Origin: Nepenthes gracilis
Taxonomy: Eukaryota; Streptophyta; Magnoliopsida; Caryophyllales; Nepenthaceae
DNA: 64,000 nt
Reading direction: 5' to 3'
Assembly (NCBI GenBank): GCA_033239525.1
Contig: BSYO01000025.1
Span: 1,956,001-2,020,000 of the forward strand
The translations under genes and the position numbers were made by a program. Under the pieces are notes generated by a model. That model saw only the letters and a program-made list of their open reading frames with translations. It did no database searches and was not told where the DNA came from. Shown here one piece after another: positions 20,327 through 33,900 of this stretch (position 1 is its first letter; every line of letters begins with the position of its first letter).

Positions 20327-23300
20327 GGTGAGAATTTGGGAAGACGTGGTGTTGGGCTGAGTTTAGAATGGTGCGGTGAAGTGCCATTTAACGGCGTATG
20401 GTCGCGATTGAATGTTGACTATTGGGAGTATTTGATTTGCATAATTAGATGCTTCTTTAAAGACACATTTGGTTGCTAAAATGGAATAAGGTGAGAGTAG
20501 AATAGTTATTTTCAGGTAATAGAATTGGATGAGAATAGAGTTGAAAATTGTTATTCCTATGTTTGGTTATTGGAATAGAATTAATTGAAAATTTGTATTT
20601 TAATATTTGGTTTGTAGAATATTTATTCTTGGAGCTTGTTCATTATATTATAAGTAAATTTTAATTTAAAATTTTATTTTTATTATTTATTTTAATCTAT
20701 TGTAGATAAGTTGTGAATAATTAATTATGCATAGATGGAGAAGTAGTGTTATATCATTTATTTATTTATTTATTTATGTGAGTTTAATTGGTTTAGTATA
20801 ATATAATTTAAACTTTATAATGTATGATTAAAGTATATGAATATTATGTGCATATACGCTAAAAATTTTAGAATTGATTATTTTGTTAGGTCGGGTATGA
20901 TAATGGGTGAAAATAGTTGTTTTAAATCTAAATCAAATTATATATATATATATATTGTTTTTGTGATTTATAAAATGTTATCGTTAGTTTTTGGATAAGT
21001 TACTTAAATAACTGTATTTTTATTTAATTAATAATTATTTTTGTAATGGTTCTTTCTTTAAAGTGTTTAAATAATATTTAAATTTAAATACTGCTTTTTA
21101 AAAATATTTTAATGTCTAGCTTAATGTAGATATAAATTTTTAAATAAAATTATTAAAACATAGTCTTATGGGATGGCTCATAACAAATCATGATTTGAAA
21201 TCAAATCTCATAGTCCAAATTATATCATCTAACAAATTGTGATCCGATACTGTATTTATATATCCAAACAAAGCATATACTAAACAAATCAAAATTCGGA
21301 TTCAAATCACATACAAATAAATAAATGTCCAAATGAAATAACATAAATCAAAACATTTTCTGAAATGAATCACATATCTAGTATACGAAATATACCAAAC
21401 CTCTTCTGTGGGCAAATCTATAAATTTCAAATATAAATTCGAAGACAAATATATATAGAAATACAATGTATACTTAGACGGATAACCAAAGATTTCAAAG
21501 ACTAATTTGAGGAATGGTTACATATACTTTCAATAACCTTAAGCCAGATCAGTCATTATTTAAACAAACGAGTATGGTCATCTATGTACTCTATCTCCCA
21601 TAGATACAGAATTTGCTCACTATATTTTATCACCTGTGACTTTAAGTGCAATACTAAAATTTATTAGATATATTAGGACATCCAAATATATATAAAATTT
21701 TCTTATGGTGGTTCTTTGTCAGAAACAAAGTCTCCCCATTGGGAGAGGTACCACAAATCGTATATCTAAAATGGATCTTATATCAAATCACAAAGGTGGT
21801 GACCTCATCCCCGTCACGTGCATATGTACTGATGCATTGCCTACACAATTTGCATGATTTTTTATATATAACCATACTGATATAAAAATATATATTTTTA
21901 AATATTTATCAATTTTTTCAATAAATGATTAAACTTTCAAATATTTATAAAAATAGAAAAAAATTCTTAAACCACTGATAAAAATATCATGCATACACAA
22001 AGAAATATATGAGCTAAATAAAAATTACATACACGAAATAAAACCTCCAAAATAGAACCAAAACAAATCAGACACTGAAACAAACTAATAATAAGCCTTA
22101 TGAATACTTACCTTAGCCTCATACAAAATTGATCTGACAAAATAATATTTTGATCTATCCGAACTCTTCTTCCTCTTTCCTACTGCGGGCCCCTTTTCTC
22201 CTCTCTCGCACCTATGTCTCCTCCTCTCTTTCTCACCTTCTTCCTTCTCCCACATGCCCCTCTCTCCTCCTTTTATTATTATTACTTTTTATTTTTCATT
22301 TTTCTTTCTTTGTTTTCTTTTTTTGCACAAAATGCTCACATAGACCACCGTTACGTCATAAATAACCCACCGGCATTCGAACACCGTCTCAAGCGTGCCT
22401 CGAGCATTGGCTCACGGTAAACGGCGCTCATGCATCACTCGGGTGTAATTCAGGCACTGATTCACTAACTAAATTACTTTCAAAATTTCACAAGATACCA
22501 CTATTCCAATACATCCAATTAAACTAAAATAGCAAATACATTAAAAATAAATCCAGGTATTACACTTTTCTTCTTCTCCTTTTGTTTTACAAGTGAATGA
22601 TCCAAAACTTAACATTAAGAGTACTCTTAGTATACAATTGTGATAAAGTATTATATTCTATTAGGTTAGGTAAGTTATATAAATTTATTTTTGTTATACG
22701 ATTAGTCGATACAATATTATTTGAGAATATAAATTATTTTAAATTATTTTTTATCTCATCATTTCATATTTTTCTAAGTCAACATCTTCTTTTCTTTTAT
22801 TCAATTACAATTATCTCACATTTACAAATGATTCCTTTGATCTATATTTTTAAATGTTATAGTATATAAAGTCTAAGTTTACAATTACATCTTATATAAT
22901 AACAATAGTATCTATACACTAGAAGTTAAAAACCGTCTTATTGTTTACTAGATTATATCTATCAATGTTTTTAATTATGTTAAGTATATTTTAATTACAA
23001 GTGAAAATTCAATGTCAAGTGAAACATCTTAATAGCAAAATAACAATTCAGTAATGTAGAATAAACCCCTAAATAACTCCTAAATATGATGATCTTTATC
23101 TATTGGATATCATATTAGATGGTGAAAATTAATGCTCAAATTATCAAATTACTCTCATTTTATCTTAAATGGAATAAAGAGAAAAGTAATTAGCTTTTCC
23201 AACAATTAGTTATTTTGTCGAGCTTTTTCTATTGACTAAAGTCCTACCACTAAAAGGGGACTAAAAAAGAGTCGGAGCCAAAATATATACTATCGGTATC

Positions 23301-23639
23301 AATAACCAACTATATCATTCTACTTGCATAAGCGGATTCGGTATGCTTTGTATCACCTCAGCAACCAACTCTTTATACTTGTTAAGAGTGACCCGAATTC
23401 ATTTGTTGTGATTGGCTTGTTTGAGGATTTTAGTTGTATGACTTTGATGTGAATTTTTAATAGATGTTAGTGATAATAATAGAGAGACCCATCATTAAGC
23501 TCGTCTAAGAGTCCTATGGTATGGTTCTGCTATATTTTATAACTAATAATTTTGCTTTAAATATTATAAGGTATAAATTTTAAAATTATAAATGTGATTA
23601 TGATTAATTAAATTAAGAAAATAAAGTTTCAAGGTCAAA
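20327..23639. other. Upstream region of LEA2 and AT-rich intergenic DNA
   Basis: The first few hundred bases hold the LEA2 promoter, with no element I can call with confidence. The rest is A/T-rich. Frames at 22150-22420 are Ser/Leu/Phe low-complexity from a pyrimidine-rich stretch, and those at 22597-22869 are Ile/Leu-rich chance frames. No gene is supported. Confidence 0.5.
20462..20600. repeat. Partial copy of a MITE end (TTTGGTTG-type)
   Basis: ATTTGGTTGCTAAAATGGAA, then GAATAGTTATTTTCAGGTAA and TTGTTATTCCTATGTTTGGT, closely parallel the left halves of the MITE-like elements at 45443 and 46533. The right half is not recognisable here. Confidence 0.5.
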
Positions 23640-24260
23640 GGAAAGATTAGGTGAAAGTCAGCTTTGGATTGAGTCACACCAGGTTAAATAATGCCTGATT
23701 GGCACCTAATACTTGCACATGTGTGTTCTAAACAGAGAGATTGTGCCTGAAGGACGTTGACCAAATTCAAGCATACTTTTGACAGATTGTCAATACCTAA
23801 TATACGCTCGAGGGATACTCATGTGCACTTTTGGCAGATTATCCATACCTAACGCGCGTCTAAAGTAACGCTCGTGTACCACTATGTTTTGTCGTAGCGC
23901 CTGATATGCGTGTGACGGGTGCATGTGTGCCAGCTTTTTATATTAGTCACATCTAGTTGATTTTCAATCATTTTTTACCAGATTTTGAGAAAATGGAGAG
24001 AAAGAGAAGTGAATCGAGACAAGGATAGAGAAGGACATTTGAAGTAGGAAGATTTTTTTGTGAAATTGAAAGTAAGATAAGTGTATCTTAAACTTTTTTC
24101 ATTTATTACAGATTTTTTTCTATTCTATTGAATATTTATCATTTTAAATACTTAAATATGTTATATTTTATAATTAAAATAATTATACTTTATATGTATG
24201 AATTTTTATTTTCATTCTTTGTATTTTTTATGAAATTATTGTCTTTAATTTACACACATA
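23640..24260. repeat. Diverged dispersed repeat, copy B
   Basis: Shares its order of parts with 25855-26400: a GC-richer block with ACTCATGTGCAC-like words, a GAGAAAGAGAAG purine run, a TTTTTTTC stretch, ATATTTATCATTTTAAATA, then CTTTATATGTATG. This suggests two old copies of one element, possibly LTRs. No termini or target duplication could be set. Confidence 0.5.
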
Positions 24261-24589
24261 ATGTTATCAAACTAGTTTGAGCTAATAATTGAACTAATTA
24301 AATTAAAACAAATAAAAAACTTTATTATCAGGAGTCAGGAATTTGTCATGACAAATATGATATACTATACTAAGGTTTGGAATGATTTCAGAAACTCAAT
24401 TTTGTAGGTGTCATCTATTATAACCCAATATTGTAAAACTAACCCTTCTTTGGCTGTGTTTTTTCATTCAAGATTTTTCCACTTAAATTTGTGATTTTAT
24501 TATTTGATTATTTATTATTTTACTATTATTATACCTTGAATGCCTAACAATACACTACACCAATCTCTATTCGAAATTATACAATATCT
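24261..24589. other. AT-rich spacer between decayed repeats
   Basis: Low-complexity A/T-rich DNA with no open frame, motif or repeat that I can identify. Confidence 0.4.
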
Positions 24590-25480
24590 TTTTGATGGGT
24601 CAAATGTGGATTTGAGTCAGAACCAATGAAGCCCAGTTGGAAGGAGACGAGTCTGATCAGCAGAAGGGCCCAGTCTAGCAATGGTGTCCAAGAGATTTAG
24701 AAGCAAGATCCATTAGGCGCCCCTGGCACGTAACCAATTAGCATTGCTCGCACCCCTGCAGAAGCGACTGCAAACTGCCGGTGTAGGAGGCAGCGGCTCA
24801 AAGAATGTCGGCTAATAGGAGATAAGGTCGACACTGACAAACTGCAGCACATGTTATCTCAACAGCTGCCTAACTAATCCAAGTGAAGTCAAACAGGCCT
24901 GTGTTGGCCACGCTTGACAACGATTTCCCCGCCTTCACAAGACGACAACTAATATCGTTGACCACCACCAGTGATCAGTTGTCGACGAATCCTGGCAAGC
25001 TACTTGTCAAAAATTTCGACTCCCAAAAGCCTAACTAAATGAGCCTACAAATACCCTCTCCATCAGTAGAGATGAGGGGTGAATTCCCCCTTCCACAAAG
25101 ACCTGAGATCAAAAATCTTGATTCGAGCACCCAAGCTCAAAGCAGCGAGGAGAAAGAACCAACTCTCTTCCCTCAAATCACTGCCACACTACGGTAACGA
25201 TAATGAGCCACTTCTAGCAGTACAACAAATGGAGTACAAGCCTCATTCAAGCATTCTACACACTCCTCGCATCCCAATATTCTTGCATATTCATAACACT
25301 TACTTTCACATGTGCATCTTTTTGTTCTCAGGAAAATATTTCTGATTTGAGCGTCAGAATGCTCATGGTGGGGCAACCTCTCGCTGTCATCTGACATCTT
25401 ATTTATAATTTATAGTACGCAGGGTTTAGGTTGAGAGATGCGGAAACCAAACCCGATCGTGATTTGATTCAATTGAGGAA
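24590..25480. repeat. GC-richer decayed LTR-like block, copy D
   Basis: A block much richer in GC than its flanks. Near the end it has TTTGAGCGTCAGAATGCTCA, then GTACGCAGGGTTTAGGTTGA. The block at 27030-27615 has the parallel TTGAACGTCGAAGGATAA and GTGCGTAGGGTCTAGGTTGA. A 'GAGCGTCGGAG'-type word near the end is common in LTRs of large plant Ty3/gypsy elements of the TAT/Ogre group (family knowledge). Probably an LTR remnant. Its short open frames are not genes. Confidence 0.5.
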
Positions 25481-25854
25481 TTTGAAGGTTCTCTAATTTG
25501 CACGAGAACTTGGACCAAGGGATGTATCACTTTTCTTTCCCCCCTTTTTGGTGGTTAGTAGGTTATCTTGATGTTGTTTAGTCTTAGTAATTTGATTGAT
25601 CTAACTAAGCTCTTACATAGGTAAAATGCCGACATTTTAGCAAAAATTGAAGTGTTTGCTAAGGTTTTGATGACAAAACTAGTTACTATCCAAAAAATTA
25701 ACAAGTTTAAAAGCTTAAGTTCTGAACCATTTTATAAAATATGAATCCTAAAATATTTTTTTAATGATACTACTTTTTAAATAATTGATAAATTTTGAAG
25801 TTAATTAAGGATTTGTGTCAAAAAATTAAGCATTAAGTCAAAGTAATGTAGGCT

Positions 25855-26400
25855 AAGTGGGGTTTGACGCATGTTTGACCCACACATGAGCATACTTTGG
25901 ACATAATATCTATACTTGAGATGCACTCAAGTGAAGCATATGAACCTTTAAACTAAAACGTTAGGTTTGGATGCATGCTCGATGGGTGCTTATACACTGT
26001 ATGGATTTAGCATTTACGTTTGATCTGCGTCTAATTGGCGTACATATACTAATTTTTTTAAATAGGCCCTTTAGGCAATCCTAACTAATTTTTAGTTGAG
26101 ATTTGAGAGAAGCGAGAAAAAATAAAGCAAGAGAGAAAGAAAGAGAATGAGAATTTTAAAGTGAATTCAAACAAATTTTAGGTAAAATCAAGTACAAGTA
26201 AATATATTTAAACTTCTTTTTTTATAACTGATTTCTTTCAGAATTTTTTGGATATTTATTATTTTAAATATTCATGAATATAATAATTTTATAATCAAAG
26301 TGATTTTACTTTATATGCATGTAGTTTTATTCTTATTCTATAAAATTTTATAAAGTAAATGTTTTAAATTCATATAAATTATATTTAATTACTGAATTTT
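25855..26400. repeat. Diverged dispersed repeat, copy C
   Basis: Matches copy B in layout. It has ATGAGCATACTTTGGACATA and GCATGCTCGATGGGTGCTTA words, a purine run AGCAAGAGAGAAAGAAAGAG, then ATATTTATTATTTTAAATAT and CTTTATATGCATG. Confidence 0.5.
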
Positions 26401-27029
26401 TATATAAATATTCTTACATTATGTTAAATTTTACAGTTATACCTCTACATGTTAACAATTTCTACCTATATTTTCTATCTGCAAGAAAATGAAGGAAATA
26501 TATATACTTTCTATATAAATAATTTTGTTTGTCAATAATATTTATTCCCCTATTTCAATGTCATAAATTTCACTCCACTGTATCTACATGTCACATATTT
26601 GAAAAGAAATATATAAAAACTCTATTTAGACTTTAATGAAAGGAATTCGTTATTTTAAACTGAATATAATATATATATATTATAGAAAATTGATGGAGTA
26701 TATTTAAATATATTATAATATATTATCAGTAAATTGAAAGACGAACTTAATATTTATTAGTCAAAAAAATGGCGTTTAATCTTGGCTATAAAGAATAATA
26801 TGTAATTTGTCCACTTATAGATAGTGAATAGTGTGCATAGCTTTTAACAATATAAAAATAATTATAATCTGAATTTTAATATTTGTCACTTGTGGTCATA
26901 ATCAATTTTTGGTTCATTATATGTTAGTATGGTTTTTTGCATACATAATGTTTTCATATTTATTATACAATTTTTTACAATAATTCTATATTTGTATAGT
27001 TTTTGGGCATGTTCGGTTATTAGTATCCA
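26401..27029. other. AT-rich intergenic spacer
   Basis: A/T-rich sequence with ATATAT runs near 26670. No gene or named repeat is supported. Confidence 0.5.
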
Positions 27030-27615
27030 AATTGTCACGCCTGAAAATTTGATTCCGACATTAATCAATGAAATTAATGCATCTTATCATAATTACTCAT
27101 GTTATTATGTTGATTCGTAATCTTAAATCTACTTTCGATATGAACTATAAGTCAATAATAACAACTGATTCAATTGTATGATAACTAGTCTAAACACAAT
27201 ATCCGAAATTGCCACGTCTGAAAGTGGCTTCGCATATTGACTACGATATGATGCCAAATCATACGTAAGAAGATACTTCTAAACATCCAATTACCATGTA
27301 AGTAAGAACCTCCGCTCTTATTTGACGAACCTAGTGAGTCACTCTTCGAAGTGCATAAAAGGAGCCTAAGCCTCCTCTAATTCTCACTCGAACTCCTTAC
27401 AAACATCCGTGCATTTCATGACACTTCTATCTTTACACTTGTATTTTTCTATCCTTTTGGAAAGATTATTAATTTGAACGTCGAAGGATAAATCGAGGGG
27501 TAAATCTCACAAATCCTCTGACATTTTGTTAACTGTTTGTGGTGCGTAGGGTCTAGGTTGAGAGACGCAAACATCGGACTCATTCGAGCTCGACTCGACG
27601 TGAAGAATTCAACGC
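27030..27615. repeat. GC-richer decayed LTR-like block, copy E
   Basis: Partner of the block at 24590-25480. It shares the sequence around GTGCGTAGGGTCTAGGTTGA followed by GAGACGCAAAC (GAGATGCGGAAAC in copy D). The word TGTCACGCCTGAAAATTTGA near 27033 has a near repeat, TGCCACGTCTGAAAGTGGCT, near 27210. It lies upstream of the PIAL gene with about 340 bp between. Confidence 0.5.
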
Positions 27616-27956
27616 TTATTAATCCGTACGGTAATTCGGACCTGAGGACACATTACTTGCTATTTATTTAATATTGAAAAAAATTATTATCTGGATCAGG
27701 TCAAATCTAAATAATTAATTAAAGATAATTTTATGATTATATTCTTTAATAATATTTTTTATATATTAATTAAATTTTATAAAATTTTAAATTAATGAGA
27801 TTGAACCGATCGATTATCCCGATTTTAATCAGACCTGATATCCATCTATAATACGCATACTTATACCCGAGAACCCCCTCTCGGGGAACTTCAATTTCAA
27901 ATGAGACACCAAACAGAGGCGGCGGAGTGGGTGGACGACTAAGAGGGAAAGTGTTG

Positions 27957-30900
27957 ATGGACTGTGCAGCGATTTCTGCGACGCCGGCAGCCGGTATTGC
28001 CGCCTTCAATGCCCGAAGAGGCTCAGCGCAGTCGACAACTTCAGAGATAAACTCCCACCGCATAGGAATTGTTGCGGAAAGACTTGCCATGTGTGCTCTG
28101 TCAGGGCAGCGAAGCGAATATTCACAGTTCTTGAACCTATCTCTATCACTAGCCAGGTTAATTTCCTGCTAAACATAACCTATCAAATATCATATTTGTA
28201 TCTGATCTGCAATTTTGGTCTTGATGATTATAGTTGTTACTGTGTTCTGCATGCTAAAGATGGAACTAGGTTATTGTGTGCTAAGTAAATAACCTGCTAT
28301 GTTAGCGGTGAAGTTTCGCTGGCTTGATGCCGTCTAATTCGGTATATGTTATATGAATTTGTAGTTACTATGAGTAGTGATTCAGTTTAGGAGAGTAAGC
28401 AGCGCCTCGATATGTTTTACATCGTGTGGGGTTACAATTGGAGACACTATTATTTCTAGTACATTAGTTTCTATAAAAAAGGAAAATTTCCTACCTTTAC
28501 AAAAATTCTCATAAGGAACCGATGAGTTCCTACGTGAGCTTGTTGAATAACTTTTGTATGTGACTGCTCTATTGTAACACAGGGGTCATGGGTACGAAAC
28601 ATGCAATCTATCTACCATGCTTCCAAATAGTATTTTTGTAGCCAAGGGAAGATTGTGTACATCTAACTGTTTCAAGACCAACAATATTACAGTCTTGTGA
28701 ACTTACCTTTCCTTAGTTCAAAATTTGAGGGGGTGAGAGGGAGGGAGAGTGAAGAGGTGGCCAGACGAATCTGTGCTCCCCGTATACTTTGTTGAGTAGC
28801 TTGCATGTGTTATTGGGTGAGGAATCTTCCAGATTTTTACACTGGGTAAAGCTTCTTGTTCAGCATAATACATCCAACTCTCCATGACTACTTTTTTTTT
28901 TTTGGTTGACGAGGTAACTTTTGTATAATTTTTTGGTCGGTGGTGACATTAATATGGTGAATTGTGTGTTGGATGCATGCAAGTTGTTGGAGTAGAATGT
29001 GGCATATGAGTTAACAATTTTCAATGATGATGCATAGGCCTCAAGGGTGGGGTGGCGAGGAATTCCTGTTGGAGTTTTTATATAATGGTCTAGCACTTAT
29101 TTATAGGAAATGTTAAAGTGAGGACTTCAGTTTGAGGCACCCAGGGTGAAATAAAAAGATCTGGTTGTCCAAAAAACAGAAATATATGAAAATGAGTAGA
29201 GTGTCCTGATTGTTGTCGTGTTATCCATGCATTCTTCACCTGTGTGATTTTATGATATTGAGATGGATTTATTGTTAATGTTTTGTCTGTTAAGGTTGTA
29301 AATCTTAAATTTCCATATATAATACTCTATGAAATACTATTGAGGGAGATACAACAATTTCAGCTCAGAGGCACATGTTTATGAAACTATGCTAGGAAAC
29401 TGCTTGATGCCTCCTTCTCTATAGTGGATGCATTTAACACCATAGTTCTTTGCCTTGACTTCAGCTGCCTTAGTTGTTGGTAAACAAAATCTTTACATTT
29501 CTGATTACCAGTGACTTTTTTTCAGTGAAATAGCAAAAACTGCCAAGCAGATTGTGGGTTTATACTAAGAATAGGATGGTAGGTGCAATAGTTGTTGCAA
29601 TAGTTTGAAGTGGATGAACTCGGGCCTAAAATCAGTTAGGTGAGTGAGTTTGTTGTATCTCTACTTGCTAATATTTTAGATTGGAAGGTTGTAGTCTTTT
29701 TGGCAACTGATTCTGCAAGAATATCATTCTGTTTTTCCTATAAAGCAAGAAGCTTTGTTTTTTTGGTTTTTTGTTTTTCTTTTGCCTTTTTTTTTTGTTG
29801 GTGGTGGTGTTTGTGGGGGAGGGGGGGGTCTTGTGGTGTTGGTTGTGAGGGAAGTGGTACAAATTGTGTTATCATGTTCTTTTATCCTTACTTTCAGATA
29901 TACACGGGTAATCTGAACTGGACACGGTTGATTTGAAGTTCATTCATCGTTGAATTCAATCATGGGCATTGGTTTGCAGCGTGTGTAAATCCAGTGTAGA
30001 TGTTTTTCCTTTTCTCCTATTGTATTAATGTTGACTCTTGTGGGGGTTTCTCCTTTTCTTATTGTCTGATGTTTAAGGGGCTTTTGGGAGTTGTGTAATG
30101 GTTTTAAAAATTTTGGAAGTTTGGAAACTTATCTGTAGGTGACATAAGCCTATGCGTTTCGTCTTTTGATTGATTAGAATGTCATGGTACTTGCAAGTTG
30201 TATCAAAGGGTACTAAGATGTGATAGATGTCTAATGAAGAGAAAGCTACTTATATACAATAGAGCTATACATTCCCTTGACACATGTTTAAGTTTTTAAT
30301 TTTTTAAAATTATAAAACGTTCTGATATGTTTGGGACATATATTTTATTAGCTTGGGACACCTTTTCGACACATCTTTGTTTAGGATTTTTGTTTATATT
30401 TTGTATCTTTTGATAATTATAAAGCGTAAAATGGTAAAATTAAAAGAGTAGATATTGATTGATATATGCAAAAATTTCAATATTAAATTTTATTATAGTT
30501 TGTTATATCATTATTATTATTCTACTATAATAGCTTATCAAAAATATTATAGCATAATCCATTTATGCTAGTTCAATTGCTTTCATTCCTAAGAAATTTT
30601 TATGCAAAGAAATAGAAAATATGTATATTTATTACTAATTTAATATATGATAATATTGTTCATTAATTAGAAAAATAATAAATTGTGATTTTAGTTATTG
30701 TGTCTCCAATGTGCCATGCCCTCATTTTTGGTAGCGTGTCAGTGTTGTATTGTATTCGTATCCTATGTCGGTATCCATGCTTTGTAGCAGTAGAGTAGGG
30801 ATTGGACACAAACTGTAGGGTATGGGAACGATAATGGGTGAAATTTGGGTTTGGGGACTTGAAACCATGCTAATCCAATACTTTAAACCCATAACATAAA

Positions 30901-33900
30901 TCCAACCCACAATGCTTCTGGTTTTGGAAATGCCCTATGGTTTGGGTTCTACCTAAAACCCAACTCAAAACTATTTTTTTCCTCTCTTAAAGGAATAATT
31001 TCTAGGATAGACAATCTACTAATGCAAAAATTTCCAGGGTAATGGGATGCTAACCAAATTGTGTGACGAGAAGTTAGGTGAGGGTGGATTGTGATTGTAG
31101 CCTATCAAGGAAAATTTATGAGGCTATTTTGATTTCGCCGCTGGCGTTGAGGAAGAACAACTTCCTTTGCAGGTCTTTGCTGAATGCTTCTATTTTCATG
31201 GTTACTGTTTTCCCCCCTTTTTCTCGGTTATTTTTCTGGCTCCATTGAGGTGTTTGACACTTTGACTCCAGTGGCCAGAATGGATCTCTTTATACTGTTC
31301 TCACTGGTTCACTGTAAAAGTACAGGTGTTGTTAGCATGAAAGGTTTTGGAAATTGTGGAGTTGGAGGATGTCGTAGGAAGTCCTTTTGATAGTGAATGA
31401 GGAGTGTCTGCTTGTTGGAAGCCTTCAGCTGAAATACGTCACTGTTTTGAATCAAATTTAAAATGTGTTGGTTGATATGAAGATGGAGATGGCAGATGCT
31501 ATTTAGTTTTGGGGGATAACTAGGGTTTGCAAAGTTCATAAAACAAGGAAAAAACCTTGCTTAGGAAGGTAAATATCTGTTCCCTGTTGATAATTCTGTG
31601 GTCAAATCCAATTGTGGGAACTTTCAAGGTTTGACCATTTATGAAATTGAGGACTTCAGTATTTTCTTGGGTTTGTTAGTTTTGGTAATAAAGTGATAGT
31701 GTCAGAGGACAAGAAGAGAGGACTTCATCCAATCAAGCCTGTAAATGTGGAGAACAATGCTGCTGAGTTTGGGAAAAATGGGTGAGCTTAGATATCTTCC
31801 GTGTTCCATAATTTTGAAAGGTGAAAGGTTAACAATTAAGTGGTTTTGGTTTTTTGTTTATTAAAATATTTTCGGTAGGAGTGGGGACTATGTGGTCTTC
31901 TGTTTTACCGTTTTTGGGTTTAATTTTTGCTTGTTCACTGCTAGGCTGTTTTCTTTGATTTTGAGTTGGAATCATGTGCTTGGAAATAGTTTTGTTTATT
32001 GGTTTTGTGTCTCTTGGTGCCTTATTAATTTTACTGTTCTTTTTCTTTCTGATAAAGAAAGAAGACAAAGAAGTATGATCAGGGCACCTCAAGCTCAAGT
32101 ATAGAAAGGCAGAAGGGATGTTGTTTAGTGGTTGAGCAGGAGGAAAAAGGACTGATTTTTATTGAGTTTATTCTCAAAAAGAATGAATTGACCACTTTTC
32201 CTGAACAGAGTATCACCCAGTTTGCTATTGGGGAGTTGGTGTCATAAAAAAAGTTTAGTATTTTTTGGCTATGTGACATGGTACTTCTGGTACTGACATT
32301 GCAAGAGTAGTTTAGGCCCACATTTACACTGGAAGTGGAGATTTTTTCTTTTCTTTTTTTATAAAGCAAAAGGGTTAAGATTTTATGGATCCTTTAATTT
32401 TGCTTGCATATCTCTCTCATAGATTGTTCATCTTTTTATGGGTAAGTAAAAAAGGACAGCCTGCCATTACTGTTTCTGTTGTTCTCTCAATATGGATACA
32501 TTTTCTCCCTGGCTCTTTTCTTATTGCATGTCTCCTTCCTTCTCAACACATTGGCCATTTTGTTGTCCCATGTACTTATTTCAATTCATGCTGTCGGTTT
32601 GTGATGTCCAGTGTTCCTTTTTTGTTTTCTTGGCTAGGCAAGGGAAATCCAAGTACTCCCATGTATTTGCATATGTTTCCATTCTTGACTAGACTTACTC
32701 TGGCAATATAGGGGAATAGATTTTGCGGTTGCAAGCAATGATGTTCCAGCACGAGCTTCAGATTTACCACCATTAGTAAAGCAGGTGACTACCATTAAAT
32801 GCTGCTTTTGTCAACTATAATGTTTCTCTTTAATAGGTAAATTACATTGCATTGATATCTTATTTGTAAATGTTAAAACATAGACAAGGGAATCAAATAA
32901 GTTGTGGTTAGAGTTCCTAATTTTTTCTTCCTTTGTGTAGGCCTGTCACTGTAAGACTGAGTTCCTCCTACAAGCAGCTCTAATGGTTCTCATGATCTCA
33001 GTGAAGGTACACTCTGTTCCATAACTTTGTGTACCAGACTATTGAGGGAAGAAAATGAACAATAGACCTTCTTAAGTATCATATGATCCCTTTAGAAGAT
33101 AAGGGGGCAAAAACAAGCACAATTTCTAGTTCCAAAATCTCTCTCAGTGTTAGGGAACATGAATGGTTAATACTTTGAATTGACAGTCCAAATTCATTTG
33201 AAGGGGAAAATGTTATGTTCGGCAGCTTGTGGGAGAAGCTCATTGCATCGTCTGACATATGGTTGCTCCTTGTTAATCTATTCACTACTGCTTTTTCTTC
33301 TTCTTTTTGTTGTTAGTAGGATTTTTTGTTTTCTTTTTCTTGTCTTTTCCTTTTTCTGATGAGCAATGCTAATGAGTCTACATCCTTCACCAAGCAAAAA
33401 AAAAAAAAAGGTTGGACACTCTTCATTCTGTGCTTGCCATGGTTCATCATTGTTTTGCATCAGAGGAATGTCAAAATTATTCTGAATATTTTTTTTTGTG
33501 TTTTCCAATTTTATTGTCAAATTTAATTTGATCCGGTTGTGTAATTCACTAAATTTTAAGTATCAAAAGGACAATGATATACATTTGGGCTTACCTTAGC
33601 CAATTTGGACTTGTTCTGGTTGCTGCTATCCCATTTTGGAATCAAACCAAAATGATTGATTCTTTATCCTTTGAATTGAAACCGAATTACATCATGTAAC
33701 TTAGAAGCACTTTCCTGTTTGGTTCAATCAGCAATTAATTAGGACCCATATGTTTTCCTAATATTGATAAAGAATTTCGGCACATTCTGTTCAGATTTGC
33801 ATGTAATTTTCTATTGTCTCCTTAAATTCATGGCTTAATCTGGAATAGCTACTTTAAGAGCTGGTCTGTTTTCAGTAAGAATTAGGTGTGCAGCGAGTTA

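Noticed and set aside
22150..22420. Two overlapping Ser/Leu/Phe-rich open frames
   Set aside because: They arise from a pyrimidine-rich low-complexity stretch and have no homologous motif.
29640..29936. 98-codon Phe/Gly/Cys-rich frame in PIAL intron 1
   Set aside because: It consists of T- and G-rich low-complexity sequence within an intron bounded by well-supported exons.
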